Source: Actinoplanes lobatus (GTDB lineage: Bacteria; Actinomycetota; Actinomycetes; Mycobacteriales; Micromonosporaceae). From it: 64,000 nucleotides of DNA. Location: NCBI RefSeq assembly GCF_014205215.1, contig NZ_JACHNC010000001.1, positions 2,857,001-2,921,000 of the forward strand, read 5' to 3'. The notes under the pieces were generated by a model that saw nothing but the letters and a program-made list of their open reading frames with translations, had not been told where the DNA came from and made no database searches. Each line of letters starts with the position of its first letter. Position 1 is the first letter of the stretch. A program made the position numbers and the translations under genes. Below are positions 46,105 to 54,509 of this stretch, one piece after another.

Positions 46105-48819
46105 GTGAGCACGGGATCCTCGACCCTGGCTGCGCGACGTGGTGGCTTCCTCGGCCTGCGCAACGCACGGCTGCGCACCAAACTCGCCGGCCTGCTCGTC
46201 ATCCCGCTGGCCGCGGTGCTCGCCCTGGCGAACGTACGGCTCATGGAGGTCGGTGAGCGCGCCGGCGACGCCGAACGGGTCGCCCAGCTCGCCGACCTGG
46301 GCACCGGCCTCGCCACCCTCAGCCGGGCGCTGCACGACGAGCGGATGGCCGCCGTCGAGTACCTGTCCGGGCCGGACGTGCCGGAGACCGGATACCGCGA
46401 GGCGATCAAGGCGGTGGACTCGCAGGCCCGCATCGTCCGTGCCGACCGCGCCGAGATCACCGAGGTGCCGTCCCGGGTCGACGACCGGCTCGACCTGATC
46501 GATCAGCACCTGAGCGGGCTAGCCGGGCTGCGGGTCGGGGTCAGCGGGCGCACCGGGGAGGACCTGGCCGGCGCCAACCAGCGCTACAGCGAGACCCTGG
46601 CCGTCCTGTCCGGCTACGAGTCGCTGCTCAGCCAGGTCGCCGAGCCGGGACCGGTCGCCGACGGGCTGCGCACGCTGGCCGCCTTCTCCGAACTGGAGAC
46701 CGCGGTCGCCGAACAGGCCGCGGTGGCGTACGTGGCCCGGACCACCGGCAGCCTCGACGCCGACCGGCAGAAGACGCTCACCACCGCCCAGGTCGTCCGG
46801 GCCCGGGCACTCGCCGAATTCCGCGCCGGCGCCGCCCGGGAACAGATCGCCCTGGTCGACTCGGTCATCGGCGACGAGACGGTGGCCCGCGCCGACGAGC
46901 TGTCCACCCGGCTGACCGGACCCGGGGCGGCCGGGGCGGCCGAGATCACCGACACCTTCGGCGACGTGACCGAACTGCTGCGTTCCGCCGAACGGCAACT
47001 GGAGGACCAGGTCGTCGCGGTCGCCGAGGACGAGAACGCCAGCACCGGGCGGCGGTCGACAATCGAGTTCGTGGTGGTGCTGCTGGTCGTGATCGCGGCC
47101 GTGGCGCTCGCCGTCTACCTCGGCCGCTCGCTGCTGCTGTCGGTCCGCCGCCTGCGGGAGGGCGCGCTCGCCGTCGCCCACCGGGACCTGCCCGACGTGG
47201 TGAACCGGCTGCACGACGCCGAGAACCTCGGCGAGGGCGGCGTCGACCGGATCCTGGCGCAGACCCGCGACCCCATCGACATGCCCGAGCAGGACGAATT
47301 CGGCCAGGTCGCCGAGGCGTTCAACATGGTGCACCGGGAGGCCGTACGGGTCGCGGCGGAACAGGCCGGCCTGCGTACCAGCGTCTCCACCATGTTCCTG
47401 AGCCTGGCCCGGCGCAGCCAGTCGCTGGTCGACCGGATGATCGGCGAACTCGACCAGATCGAGCGGATGGAGGAGGACCCGAAGCGGCTCGCCCGCCTCT
47501 TCGAGCTGGACCACCTCGCCACCCGGATGCGCCGCAACGACGAGAACCTCCTGGTGCTGGCCGGCGCCGAGGTCGGCACCCCGCGCCGCGAGGACGCGCT
47601 GCTGATCGACGCGCTCCGGGCCGCCCAGTCCGAGGTCGAGCTCTACCACCGGATCGAGTTCGGCACCCTCGACACCGACGTGCTGGTCGCCGCGGCCGCC
47701 GTCAACGACGTGGTGCGCCTGATCGCCGAACTGCTGGACAACGCCACCCGCTTCTCCCCGCCGAGCACCGTGGTGGTGGCGCACGGCGGCCGCTCCGGCG
47801 ACCACGCCGTGGTCCAGGTCGAGGACCGCGGGCTGGGCATCTCCGCCGACCAGCTGGAGCAGCTCAACCGGCGGCTCAGCGATCCGTCCGAGGTGGATGT
47901 GGCCACCTTCCGCCTGATGGGCTTCGCGGTGATCGGGCGGCTGGCGTCCCGGCACGGCATCCGCGTCGAGCTGCGGCCCGGCCCCGAGGGCGGCACCCTC
48001 GCCGAGGTGACCCTGCCGGCCGACATCGTGGTGCTGCCCGGCGCGCCGGCCGCCCCGCCGTCCCGGGCGGCCAGCTGGACCCGGCCCGGCCCTCCGCCGC
48101 AGGCGCCCGCCGGCATGCCGCGCACCGTGGAGAGCCGGCCGCCGATCCGTACCGCTCCGCCCGTCGCGCCCCCGCTGCGGGCGCAACCGGTCGCGGCACC
48201 CCGGGAACCGGACTTCGTGCCGACCCCCGACCGGCCGCCGCTGCCGACCCGTACGCCCCGTCCGGCCGACGACCCACCGGCCGGGCTGCCGCCGGCCCCG
48301 GTCGCGATGCCCTCGGCCCCGGTCGTGATGCCGCCGGCCCCCGTCGGGATGCCGCCGGCTCCGGTCGCCGCGCCCATCCGGATGGAGGTTCAGCACAGCT
48401 GGTTCGCCGGAGAGCTGCCGGCCGCCAACCAGCAGGGCATGCCGACGGCCGGATACGCGCCACCGCCGACCGCGGTCACGGTCAAGGCCGAGCCGGTCGA
48501 GCCGACCATGCCGAAACCACGCTCGTCGGCCGAGGACCGCTGGCGTACCGCGGCCGACGAGGGCTGGCAGCGGGCCATGGCGGCGTCCGCCCCCAAGGAC
48601 GGCGGCACCACCCGGTCCGGCCTGCCGAAGCGGGTTCCGCAGGCGCAACTCGTCCCCGGTGGGGTGCACGAGATCCCACGGGCACAACATCGTCGCAGTC
48701 CCGATGAGGTTCGCGGCCTGCTTTCCGCGTATCACAGGGGAGTGCAACGAGGGCGGACGGACGGCGTGGCCGAAACCGCCGCCGCGGCAACACCGGCTCC
48801 TAAGGAGAGGGAACAGTGA
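46105..48819 (+). CDS. Nitrate/nitrite-sensor-type histidine kinase-like protein (conservon CvnA)
   Basis: The 904-residue membrane protein has TM1 near 20-45 (KLAGLLVIPLAAVLALANV), an extracytoplasmic helical sensor of about 260 residues, TM2 near 320 (VVVLLVVIAAVALAVYLG) and a HAMP-like linker. The CvnA signature is LARRSQSLVDRM and LDHLATRMRRNDENLLVLAG. An HATPase domain follows, with the N box LLDNATRFSPP (near 540) and VEDRGLGIS. The last 230 residues are Pro/Ala-rich with AP-rich repeats. GTG 46105 follows GAAGGAGATGTC. It overlaps the roadblock gene, so it is the first gene of the conservon. Confidence 0.88.
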   Translation: MSTGSSTLAARRGGFLGLRNARLRTKLAGLLVIPLAAVLALANVRLMEVGERAGDAERVAQLADLGTGLATLSRALHDERMAAVEYLSGPDVPETGYREAIKAVDSQARIVRADRAEITEVPSRVDDRLDLIDQHLSGLAGLRVGVSGRTGEDLAGANQRYSETLAVLSGYESLLSQVAEPGPVADGLRTLAAFSELETAVAEQAAVAYVARTTGSLDADRQKTLTTAQVVRARALAEFRAGAAREQIALVDSVIGDETVARADELSTRLTGPGAAGAAEITDTFGDVTELLRSAERQLEDQVVAVAEDENASTGRRSTIEFVVVLLVVIAAVALAVYLGRSLLLSVRRLREGALAVAHRDLPDVVNRLHDAENLGEGGVDRILAQTRDPIDMPEQDEFGQVAEAFNMVHREAVRVAAEQAGLRTSVSTMFLSLARRSQSLVDRMIGELDQIERMEEDPKRLARLFELDHLATRMRRNDENLLVLAGAEVGTPRREDALLIDALRAAQSEVELYHRIEFGTLDTDVLVAAAAVNDVVRLIAELLDNATRFSPPSTVVVAHGGRSGDHAVVQVEDRGLGISADQLEQLNRRLSDPSEVDVATFRLMGFAVIGRLASRHGIRVELRPGPEGGTLAEVTLPADIVVLPGAPAAPPSRAASWTRPGPPPQAPAGMPRTVESRPPIRTAPPVAPPLRAQPVAAPREPDFVPTPDRPPLPTRTPRPADDPPAGLPPAPVAMPSAPVVMPPAPVGMPPAPVAAPIRMEVQHSWFAGELPAANQQGMPTAGYAPPPTAVTVKAEPVEPTMPKPRSSAEDRWRTAADEGWQRAMAASAPKDGGTTRSGLPKRVPQAQLVPGGVHEIPRAQHRRSPDEVRGLLSAYHRGVQRGRTDGVAETAAAATPAPKEREQ

Positions 48820-49223
48820 CCAGGCCCCCCACCATGCACGACATGGGCTGGCTGCTCAGCAACTTCGCGGACAGCGTCGCAGGCATCGCGCACGTGATCG
48901 CGGTCTCGGCGGACGGGCTGCTGCTGGCCTCATCACGGGACCTGCCAGCGGACCGGGCCGACCAGCTCGCCGCGATCACGTCCGGCGTGGTCAGCCTCAC
49001 CGACGGCGCGTCGCGGATGTTCAGCGCCGGCGCGGTGCAGCAGACCATCATCGAAATGGAGAGCGGCTATCTTTTCCTGATGTCCATCAGCGACGGTTCC
49101 TCGATGGCCGTCCTGGCGGCGCGCAGTTGCGACGTCGGCCAGGTCGGTTACGAGATGGCCCTGCTGGTGGAACGCGTCGGCGCGGCACTGTCGCCGGCGC
49201 CCCGCGAGGCCGTCAGTTACTAG
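48816..49223 (+). CDS. Roadblock/LC7 domain protein (conservon CvnB)
   Basis: The 135-residue protein reads MHDMGWLLSNFADSVAGIAH, VSADGLLLASSRDLPADRAD and DGSSMAVLAARSCDVGQVGY. This is the compact roadblock fold that regulates small GTPases of the MglA/CvnD class. GTG 48816 overlaps the kinase stop by four bases. It is the second of four conservon genes. Confidence 0.92.
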   Translation: MTRPPTMHDMGWLLSNFADSVAGIAHVIAVSADGLLLASSRDLPADRADQLAAITSGVVSLTDGASRMFSAGAVQQTIIEMESGYLFLMSISDGSSMAVLAARSCDVGQVGYEMALLVERVGAALSPAPREAVSY

Positions 49224-49264
49224 CGCCGGGTCCGACCGACCGGCGGAGACGAGGTGACCGCGTC

Positions 49265-49627
49265 ATGACACAGCCGCATGATCCCCGGGGCAACCTGGTG
49301 CGGCCGTACGCGGTCACCCGTGGCCGGACCGAACCGATCCGGGACATCCCGATCGAGGCGGTCCTGATCGCCAGTGCGGCGGCCGTGCAGGAGGCACGGT
49401 TCGCCGGACATGACAAGTACCGCATAGCCGTGCTGTGCGAGCCGAAGGCGTTGTCGCTCGCCGAGCTGGCGGCGCACACCAGGTTGCCCTTGGGGGTAGC
49501 CCGGGTGCTCGTCGCCGACATGGTGGCCGACGGGCTGCTTCAACTGCACAGTGCCGCTCCCAAGACGGGGTTCACGGAGCGGATGGACCTGCTGGGAAGG
49601 GTGTTGGGTGGACTTCGCAAGCTCTGA
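49265..49627 (+). CDS. DUF742 protein (conservon CvnC)
   Basis: The 120-residue protein contains the DUF742 pattern: NLVRPYAVTRGRTEP near the N-terminus and IAVLCEPKALSLAELAAHTR. A winged-helix-like end follows (LPLGVARVLVADMVADGLLQ, then LLGRVLGGLRKL). ATG 49265 follows GACGAGGTGACC. Its 3' end overlaps the GTPase start by 20 bases. Confidence 0.9.
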   Translation: MTQPHDPRGNLVRPYAVTRGRTEPIRDIPIEAVLIASAAAVQEARFAGHDKYRIAVLCEPKALSLAELAAHTRLPLGVARVLVADMVADGLLQLHSAAPKTGFTERMDLLGRVLGGLRKL

Positions 49628-50219
49628 GCGGACGGGGCCGAATCCCGCGGAGATCACGTCCGCGAAGATCGTCGTCGCGGGTGGTTTCGGTGTGGGGAAG
49701 ACGACCCTGGTCGGGGCGGTCTCCGAGATCGAGCCGCTGACCACCGAGGCGGTGATGACCGTGGCCGGCGCCGGCATCGACGATGCGTCGAAGGTGCCAG
49801 GCAAGGAGAGCACGACGGTCGCGATGGACTTCGGCCGGATCACGATGGCCGACGACCTGATCCTCTACCTCTTCGGGACCCCAGGTCAGACCCGGTTCTG
49901 GTTCATGTGGGACGAGCTGATCCGGGGTGCGGTCGGCGCCGCGGTGCTCGTCGACACGCGACGGCTCACCGACGCCTTCGCGCCGCTGGACTACTTCGAG
50001 AACCGGCATCTGCCCTATCTCGTCGCGGTCAACTGCTTCGACGACGCGCCACGGTACGAGCCCGACGAGGTGCGTGAGGCGCTCGCCATCCCGGCGCGGG
50101 TGCCGCTGCTGATGTGCGACGCGCGGCATCGCGAGTCGGTCAAGGCCGTGCTGATCGGGGTGGTCGAGCATGCGATGGCGACCCTGGTTGCCGAACACGA
50201 GGCCGCGGCGGTCGGCTAA
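49608..50219 (+). CDS. Small Ras-like GTPase (conservon CvnD)
   Basis: This is a 203-residue GTPase. G1 is GGFGVGKTT (residues 25-33). FGTPGQTRFWFMWDEL replaces the usual DxxG region, and VNCFDDA stands in for NKxD, as is typical of the CvnD/MglA-like group. GTG 49608 has GGAAGG upstream and overlaps the DUF742 gene by 20 bases. It is expected to be controlled by the roadblock and kinase proteins at the membrane, in a G-protein-like relay. Confidence 0.9.
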   Translation: MDFASSERTGPNPAEITSAKIVVAGGFGVGKTTLVGAVSEIEPLTTEAVMTVAGAGIDDASKVPGKESTTVAMDFGRITMADDLILYLFGTPGQTRFWFMWDELIRGAVGAAVLVDTRRLTDAFAPLDYFENRHLPYLVAVNCFDDAPRYEPDEVREALAIPARVPLLMCDARHRESVKAVLIGVVEHAMATLVAEHEAAAVG

Positions 50220-50772
50220 CCCACGCCGGGCGCACACCTTTCCCGACCTGGTCCTGCGGACCGATCGCCTGGTGCTGCGGGAGCTGCGGGAATCGGACGC
50301 CGGCGACGTCGTCGCCGGCGCCTCCGACGAGGTCACGCAACGCTGGCTGCCGCTGCCCCGGCCCTACACCGAGCGGCACGCGCTGCTGCTCATCAACGGG
50401 CTGGCCCCGGGCACCCGGGCCACCGGCCGGGGCCTGATCCGCGCGGTCGAGCACGCGGGCGTCTTCGCCGGCGTGCTCGATCTCAAACGCGCCGACTGGA
50501 TGGCCCGCTCGGTCGAGATCGGCTACTGGGCCATGCCGGCCGTCCGCGGCCGCGGCGTCACCACTGAGGCGGTCACCGCCCTCACCCGCTGGGTGCTGCA
50601 CGACTTCGACTTCGAACGCGTCGAGCTCCGCGCCGCCCCCGGCAACCGCGCCTCCCAGCGCGTCGCGGTCAAGGCCGGCTTCGTCGCCGAGGGCGTCGCC
50701 CGCAGCGCCGGCACGCTCCGCACCGGCCGCACCGACCTGACCGTCTACAGCCGCATCCGTTCGGACCCCTGA
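50170..50772 (+). CDS. GNAT N-acetyltransferase, RimJ/RimL type
   Basis: The family pattern is LRTDRLVLRELRESDAGDVV, VEIGYWAMPAVRGRGVTTEA (acetyl-CoA loop RGRGVT) and NRASQRVAVKAGFVAEGVAR. The 200-residue frame begins at ATG 50170 inside the GTPase gene; TTG 50188 is the only nearby in-frame alternative, and both overlap. Co-transcription with the conservon is therefore likely, suggesting an accessory role. The substrate is unknown. Its stop codon is the start of inverted repeat copy A. Confidence 0.82.
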   Translation: MRWRPWLPNTRPRRSANPRRAHTFPDLVLRTDRLVLRELRESDAGDVVAGASDEVTQRWLPLPRPYTERHALLLINGLAPGTRATGRGLIRAVEHAGVFAGVLDLKRADWMARSVEIGYWAMPAVRGRGVTTEAVTALTRWVLHDFDFERVELRAAPGNRASQRVAVKAGFVAEGVARSAGTLRTGRTDLTVYSRIRSDP

Positions 50773-50906
50773 AGAGCAGAACCCCGATGTCGCATCTGAG
50801 CGGGTGGTACAGACCGCTGCTCCCGCCGAGGGCCCGGGGTGACTCGCTGGCCGCCGGCGCGTCCAGAACGCTCCCCACCCCGGGCGACGTGCGTGAGTGG
50901 TCGCGC
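50769..50906. repeat. Long inverted repeat, copy A
   Basis: These 138 bases start with CTGAAGA at the stop codon of the GNAT gene. They match the reverse complement of 51468-51604 at about 85% by hand alignment. A 30-base identical run lies at 50802-50831 (in copy B, 51542-51571). Confidence 0.85.
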
Positions 50907-50907
50907 T

Positions 50908-50946
50908 CCGGAACCGCGCGTGGGCCGAACCCACCCGCGGTTCCGG
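50908..50946. terminator. Stem-loop between GNAT gene and secreted protein gene
   Basis: CCGGAACCGCG (50908-50918) pairs with CGCGGTTCCGG (50936-50946), with an inner TGGG/CCCA pair. It lies between the convergent GNAT and SH3-like genes and may terminate both. Confidence 0.55.
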
Positions 50947-50952
50947 CCGCGA

Positions 50953-51348
50953 TCAGCACAGTTGATCGCTGCCCTGGCCACTGAGGTAGGCGTCGGACAC
51001 CCATCCGTAGACGGTGCCGTAGCGGACGTAGCTCCAGGTGTCCGTGTCGTAGTAGCCGATGACGCGGTCACCGGCGGTCCAGCAGTGCAGCGCCACCGAG
51101 GCCCCGTTCGGGATCGCGCCGGTCATCGCCTTGGCGCAGGCGGTGTGCGGTCCGGTGCGGATGTTCAGGCCGGTGGAGGTGCCGACCACGGTGTCGGAGC
51201 CGTCGTCGAGATTCGAGTGGCTGTGCGAGCAGCTCGCGGACGCGGGCGCGGGGGTGAGCCCGACGATCGCGGCGACGGGCAGAAGAGCGGTCACGACGGC
51301 GGCGGCGAAGCCTCGCGAGACACGGAACGTGTGGGGACGCACGATCAT
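50953..51348 (-). CDS. Small secreted SH3-like (SH3b) protein
   Basis: The 131-residue precursor has a signal peptide (GFAAAVVTALLPVAAIVGLT, cleavage near SASA). The mature domain is short and cysteine-containing, with the bacterial SH3 pattern GTSTGLNIRTGPHTACAKAM, GDRVIGYYDTDTWSYVRYG and YGWVSDAYLSGQG. SH3b domains often bind cell wall, but no catalytic domain is attached. ATG 51348 abuts GGGAGG; GTG 51342 has better spacing. The gene lies entirely between the two long inverted repeats. Confidence 0.8.
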   Translation of the reverse strand: MIVRPHTFRVSRGFAAAVVTALLPVAAIVGLTPAPASASCSHSHSNLDDGSDTVVGTSTGLNIRTGPHTACAKAMTGAIPNGASVALHCWTAGDRVIGYYDTDTWSYVRYGTVYGWVSDAYLSGQGSDQLC

Positions 51349-51467
51349 CCTCCCAGGGGGCCGAGGCCGATCTTCGATTGAAGATCACCTGTTTCTCGGC
51401 ACGCTATTCACCGTCACTCTCGATCCACTGTCGAATCACTCTCGGCGAGGGGTGGGCGGGTTTTCGT

Positions 51468-51604
51468 GCGCGACCACTTACGCACGTCGCCCGGTGGGGC
51501 TCGCGTTCTGGACGCGCAGCGGCCAGCGAGACGCGCCGGGTCCTCGGCGGGAGCAGCGGTCTGTACCACCCACCCCGATGCGACAGCCTGATTTTGATCT
51601 TCAG
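51468..51604. repeat. Long inverted repeat, copy B
   Basis: The inverted partner of 50769-50906. Read on the minus strand it begins CTGAAGA at the stop codon of the HemD-like gene (51601-51603) and ends near GTGGTCGCGC. The two copies are separated by 561 bases containing the SH3-like gene and its promoter. Confidence 0.85.
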
Positions 51605-52746
51605 GTGGGGATGCGGTAGCCGCGCTTGACGACGGTCTGGACCACGCCGGGGAGGGCGAGGCCGGCGCGGAGGCGGGCGACGGCCATCTCGACCGCGTGT
51701 TCGTCGGCGCCGCGGGGGAGGGCCTGGAGGAGGGCGGCGCGGGACAGGACGCGGCCGGGGGAGCCGGCCAGGGCGCGCAGCACCGCCATCGGGGCGGGGG
51801 CCAGGGGGCGCAGCTCGCCGTCGACGATGGCGGCGTGGCCGCGCAGGGTGAGGGAGTGGCCGGAGACCTGGAGCGTGACGGCGCGTTTGGGCAGCTCGTC
51901 GACGATGGTGCGGACCAGCGAGTTCAGGCGGGCGCGGCCGGGAACGGCCACCGGGATGCCGTGCCGGCGCAGCGGGGCCGAGGTGACCGGGCCCACGCAG
52001 GCGGCCAGGACGTCGTCGCGGAGAGCGTCCAGGAGGGCGTCGGCGCCGGTGCCGGCGGCGCGCAGCACGGCCTGGACGGCGGCGGCCGAGGTGAACGTCA
52101 CGGCGTCGACCAGACGGGCGATGATCAGATCGACCAGGCGGTGCAGCGGCGCCGGGTCGGTGGGCGGCGCCCAGCGGTAGACCGGCAGCTCGATGACGTG
52201 GGCGCCGGCCGACACCAGGGCCTCGGTGTACTCCGGCTGGCTCTCGCCGTGCAGCTGCATGGCCACCGTCCGGCCGTCGATGCCGCGCGCGGTCAGATGC
52301 TCGACGACCTCCTCGTAGCCCTCGCCGTCCGGTGACCAGTCGTCGCGCAGGCCGGCGGACCGGACCGCGGCCTTGGCCTTCGGGCCGCGGGCGACCAGGT
52401 AGGCGCCGGACAACACGGCGTGCAGCGGCTCGGCCAGACCCCAGCCCTCGGCGGCCTCCAGCCAGCCGCGCATGCCGATACCGGTGTTGACCAGCACGAT
52501 GTCGGGTGGACTGTCCAGACAGGCACGGGTGGCGGCGCGCAGCTCGGCGTCGTCGGAGATGGGGACGATGCGCAGCGCGGGAGCCACCACGACGCGGGCG
52601 CCACGCGCCTCCAGCAGGGTGGACAACTCGTCCTTACGGCGGTCCGCGGTCACGCCGACGGTGTAGCCGGACAGCGACGCGGCCGGCTCCGCCAGTGCGG
52701 CAGCCGTCAGCACCGCCCGCCGGGCGCCCGGGGTGCGGTCGATCAT
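51601..52746 (-). CDS. HemD-like domain fused to OmpR-type winged helix; NnaR-like regulator
   Basis: The first 260 or so residues of this 381-residue protein match uroporphyrinogen-III synthase (SLSGYTVGVTADRRKDELST, DAVTFTSAAAVQAVLRAAG, LAACVGPVTSAPLRRHGIPV). The last 90 or so form an OmpR-like DNA-binding domain (RALAGSPGRVLSRAALLQAL, HAVEMAVARLRAGL, VVQTVVKRGYRIPT). The same fusion is found in the nitrate/nitrite regulator NnaR of Streptomyces. No nitrogen genes adjoin it here. ATG 52746 is chosen; a longer frame to 52800 lacks support. Confidence 0.85.
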   Translation of the reverse strand: MIDRTPGARRAVLTAAALAEPAASLSGYTVGVTADRRKDELSTLLEARGARVVVAPALRIVPISDDAELRAATRACLDSPPDIVLVNTGIGMRGWLEAAEGWGLAEPLHAVLSGAYLVARGPKAKAAVRSAGLRDDWSPDGEGYEEVVEHLTARGIDGRTVAMQLHGESQPEYTEALVSAGAHVIELPVYRWAPPTDPAPLHRLVDLIIARLVDAVTFTSAAAVQAVLRAAGTGADALLDALRDDVLAACVGPVTSAPLRRHGIPVAVPGRARLNSLVRTIVDELPKRAVTLQVSGHSLTLRGHAAIVDGELRPLAPAPMAVLRALAGSPGRVLSRAALLQALPRGADEHAVEMAVARLRAGLALPGVVQTVVKRGYRIPT

Positions 52747-53374
52747 CCGATCCCCGGGCCGAGAAGTCGCGGCGTGGCCGAACGGTCCACCGAAGGGCAC
52801 GCTCGAAGCCCGCCGTCCTCAGCGTCGACCCGCTCCCATGCCACGCTTGCGGTCCTCGCCGTACCTCCGTCCGGGGCACGCCGCGACTCCTCCTCGCCGA
52901 ACCGGGCAACCGGTCCGGTGAACACCGTCAGGTCCGTCCTCAACCCTGACGGTGGTCTCACCATGGTGCGCCCGCGAGCGCGGCTTCGGCCACTGCCGGG
53001 CCGCGTCGTCGTGAGGTCCGCACCGTTGGCCATGACCGAAGCGTGCCGGGGGCGAATTTCGGCAGAGCGTCCCGTTTGTTTCAGGCCTGCTAAGTCGGTG
53101 GCGGTGGGATACGCCACCCGCCTCGGGCGTGTCCGGAGCGCGGAGTATGCTTGCTCTGCTTGGGGTTCCACAGGGCTGAGTGTCTGCAACTAGGATGCTC
53201 GCCGGTTCGCTGGTGCCCTGAACACCGCCTGTTTTGACCGCTCGCCGCGTAGCCGGGTATTGTTGCCTGCTGTTGTGCGACTGTTGCGAGTGGTCCCTGT
53301 GCGGGGTCGCTTGACGCATCTGTTCGATGCGACCAGTGCGCGCCCCCAGACCGACGACGAGACAAGGTAATTCT
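52747..53374. other. Intergenic region upstream of rplM
   Basis: This 628-base stretch separates the HemD-like gene (minus) from rplM (plus). Open frames exist on both strands but show no family features and are probably GC-driven. The rplM promoter lies at 53234-53263 and is followed by an untranslated leader of about 105 nt. The part from 52747 to about 53200 shows nothing I can assign beyond expected promoter sequence for the HemD-like gene. Confidence 0.55.
53234..53263 (+). promoter_or_regulatory. Promoter of rplM-rpsI
   Basis: TTGACC (53234-53239), an 18-base spacer and TATTGT (53258-53263). The start site would be near 53270. Confidence 0.65.
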
Positions 53375-53818
53375 GTGCGTACGTACAGCCCGAAGCCGGG
53401 TGAGATCGAGCGTCAGTGGCACATTATCGACGCTTCTGACGTCGTTCTGGGCCGCCTGGCTACCCACACGGCCAACCTCCTGCGCGGTAAGCACAAGCCG
53501 ACGTTCGCCCCGCATGTCGACACCGGCGACTTCGTGGTGATCATCAACGCCGGCAAGGTTGCGCTTACCGGTAACAAGCGTCAGACCAAGGTCGCCTACC
53601 GGCACTCCGGCTACCCCGGTGGTCTGAAGCAGGTCGGCTACGAAGAGCTCCTGACCAAGCGTCCGGAGAAGGCGATCGAGCTGGCCGTCAAGGGCATGCT
53701 CCCGCACAACAAGCTCGCGCGGCAGATCATCAAGAAGCTGAAGGTCTACCCGGGCGCCGAGCACCCGCACGCCGCTCAGCAGCCCCAGCCGTTCGAAATC
53801 AAGCAGATCGCGCAGTGA
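53375..53818 (+). CDS. rplM: 50S ribosomal protein L13
   Basis: L13 is an early assembly protein of the large subunit. It has 147 residues, starting [20 protein letters not shown] at GTG 53375 behind AAGGTAATTCT. The signature [20 protein letters not shown] and [20 protein letters not shown] are present. The frame upstream to 53327 lacks conserved residues. It is followed by rpsI, the usual pair. Confidence 0.97.
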   Translation: MRTYSPKPGEIERQWHIIDASDVVLGRLATHTANLLRGKHKPTFAPHVDTGDFVVIINAGKVALTGNKRQTKVAYRHSGYPGGLKQVGYEELLTKRPEKAIELAVKGMLPHNKLARQIIKKLKVYPGAEHPHAAQQPQPFEIKQIAQ

Positions 53819-53838
53819 GCGCGGGAGAAGGCAGCAGC

Positions 53839-54336
53839 ATGTCCGACATCATCGAGCCCGAGGTCGTCGAGACCGTCGAGGAGCCCGCTGAGACGGTCGT
53901 CGTCGTTGAGACGGCCGCGCCGGCCCCGGTCCGCGCCCCGCGCCCCGGTGACCGTCCGGTTCAGACCGTCGGCCGCCGCAAGGAGGCCATCGTCCGGGTG
54001 CGTCTCGTGCCCGGCACCGGCAAGATCACCTGCAACGGCCGTGACCTGGAAAACTACTTCCCCAGCAAGGTGAACCAGCAGCTCATCCGTGAGCCGCTCG
54101 TCACCGCCGAGCGCGCCGAGCAGTTCGACGTGATCGCCAACCTGCGTGGCGGCGGCATCACCGGCCAGGCCGGTGCTCTGCGTCTCGCCATCGCGCGGGC
54201 CCTGATCACCGTCGAGCCCGACGACCGCCCGGCCCTGAAGAAGGCCGGCTTCCTGACCCGTGACGCCCGGGTCAAGGAGAGCAAGAAGTACGGTCTCAAG
54301 AAGGCCCGTAAGGCCCCGCAGTACTCGAAGCGCTGA
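53839..54336 (+). CDS. rpsI: 30S ribosomal protein S9
   Basis: S9 reaches its C-terminal tail into the P site. The core begins after a 40-residue acidic/Pro-rich extension ([20 protein letters not shown]): [20 protein letters not shown]. It ends with [20 protein letters not shown] and the conserved SKR terminus. ATG 53839 has GGGAGAAGG upstream; GTG 53815, overlapping the rplM stop, would add eight residues. A very strong terminator follows. Confidence 0.96.
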   Translation: MSDIIEPEVVETVEEPAETVVVVETAAPAPVRAPRPGDRPVQTVGRRKEAIVRVRLVPGTGKITCNGRDLENYFPSKVNQQLIREPLVTAERAEQFDVIANLRGGGITGQAGALRLAIARALITVEPDDRPALKKAGFLTRDARVKESKKYGLKKARKAPQYSKR

Positions 54337-54356
54337 TTTTTTCACGCCTCGTCTGA

Positions 54357-54412
54357 ATCGACGGCCGAGTTCGTCCCCCATTCGGGGGACGAACTCGGCC
54401 GTCGATGTTTCT
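54357..54412 (+). terminator. Strong intrinsic terminator after rpsI
   Basis: A perfect 23-bp stem (54357-54379 with 54384-54406, outer ATCGACGGCCGAG) on an ATTC loop is followed by GTTTCT. TTTTTT also occurs just before the stem, near 54338. Confidence 0.9.
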
Positions 54413-54509
54413 CACCCTCCCCCCTCCTCAACTAGCCGTTCCGGTACTCCTGGTCAGCCGATCGCTGATGCAGGCTTGAGGCCACGTTTACCGGCGAAAG
54501 GAAGCCGCC

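Noticed and set aside
50769..51604. Interpretation of the inverted repeats as ends of a standard insertion sequence
   Set aside because: There is no transposase or remnant between them, the enclosed gene encodes a secreted SH3-like protein, no target-site duplication is evident, and 138 bp is far longer than typical IS terminal repeats.
52743..53189. A 148-codon minus-strand frame upstream of rplM
   Set aside because: No recognisable domain, unusual composition, and it overlaps the HemD-like gene start and the region expected to hold promoters. Frames of this size occur by chance at this GC content.
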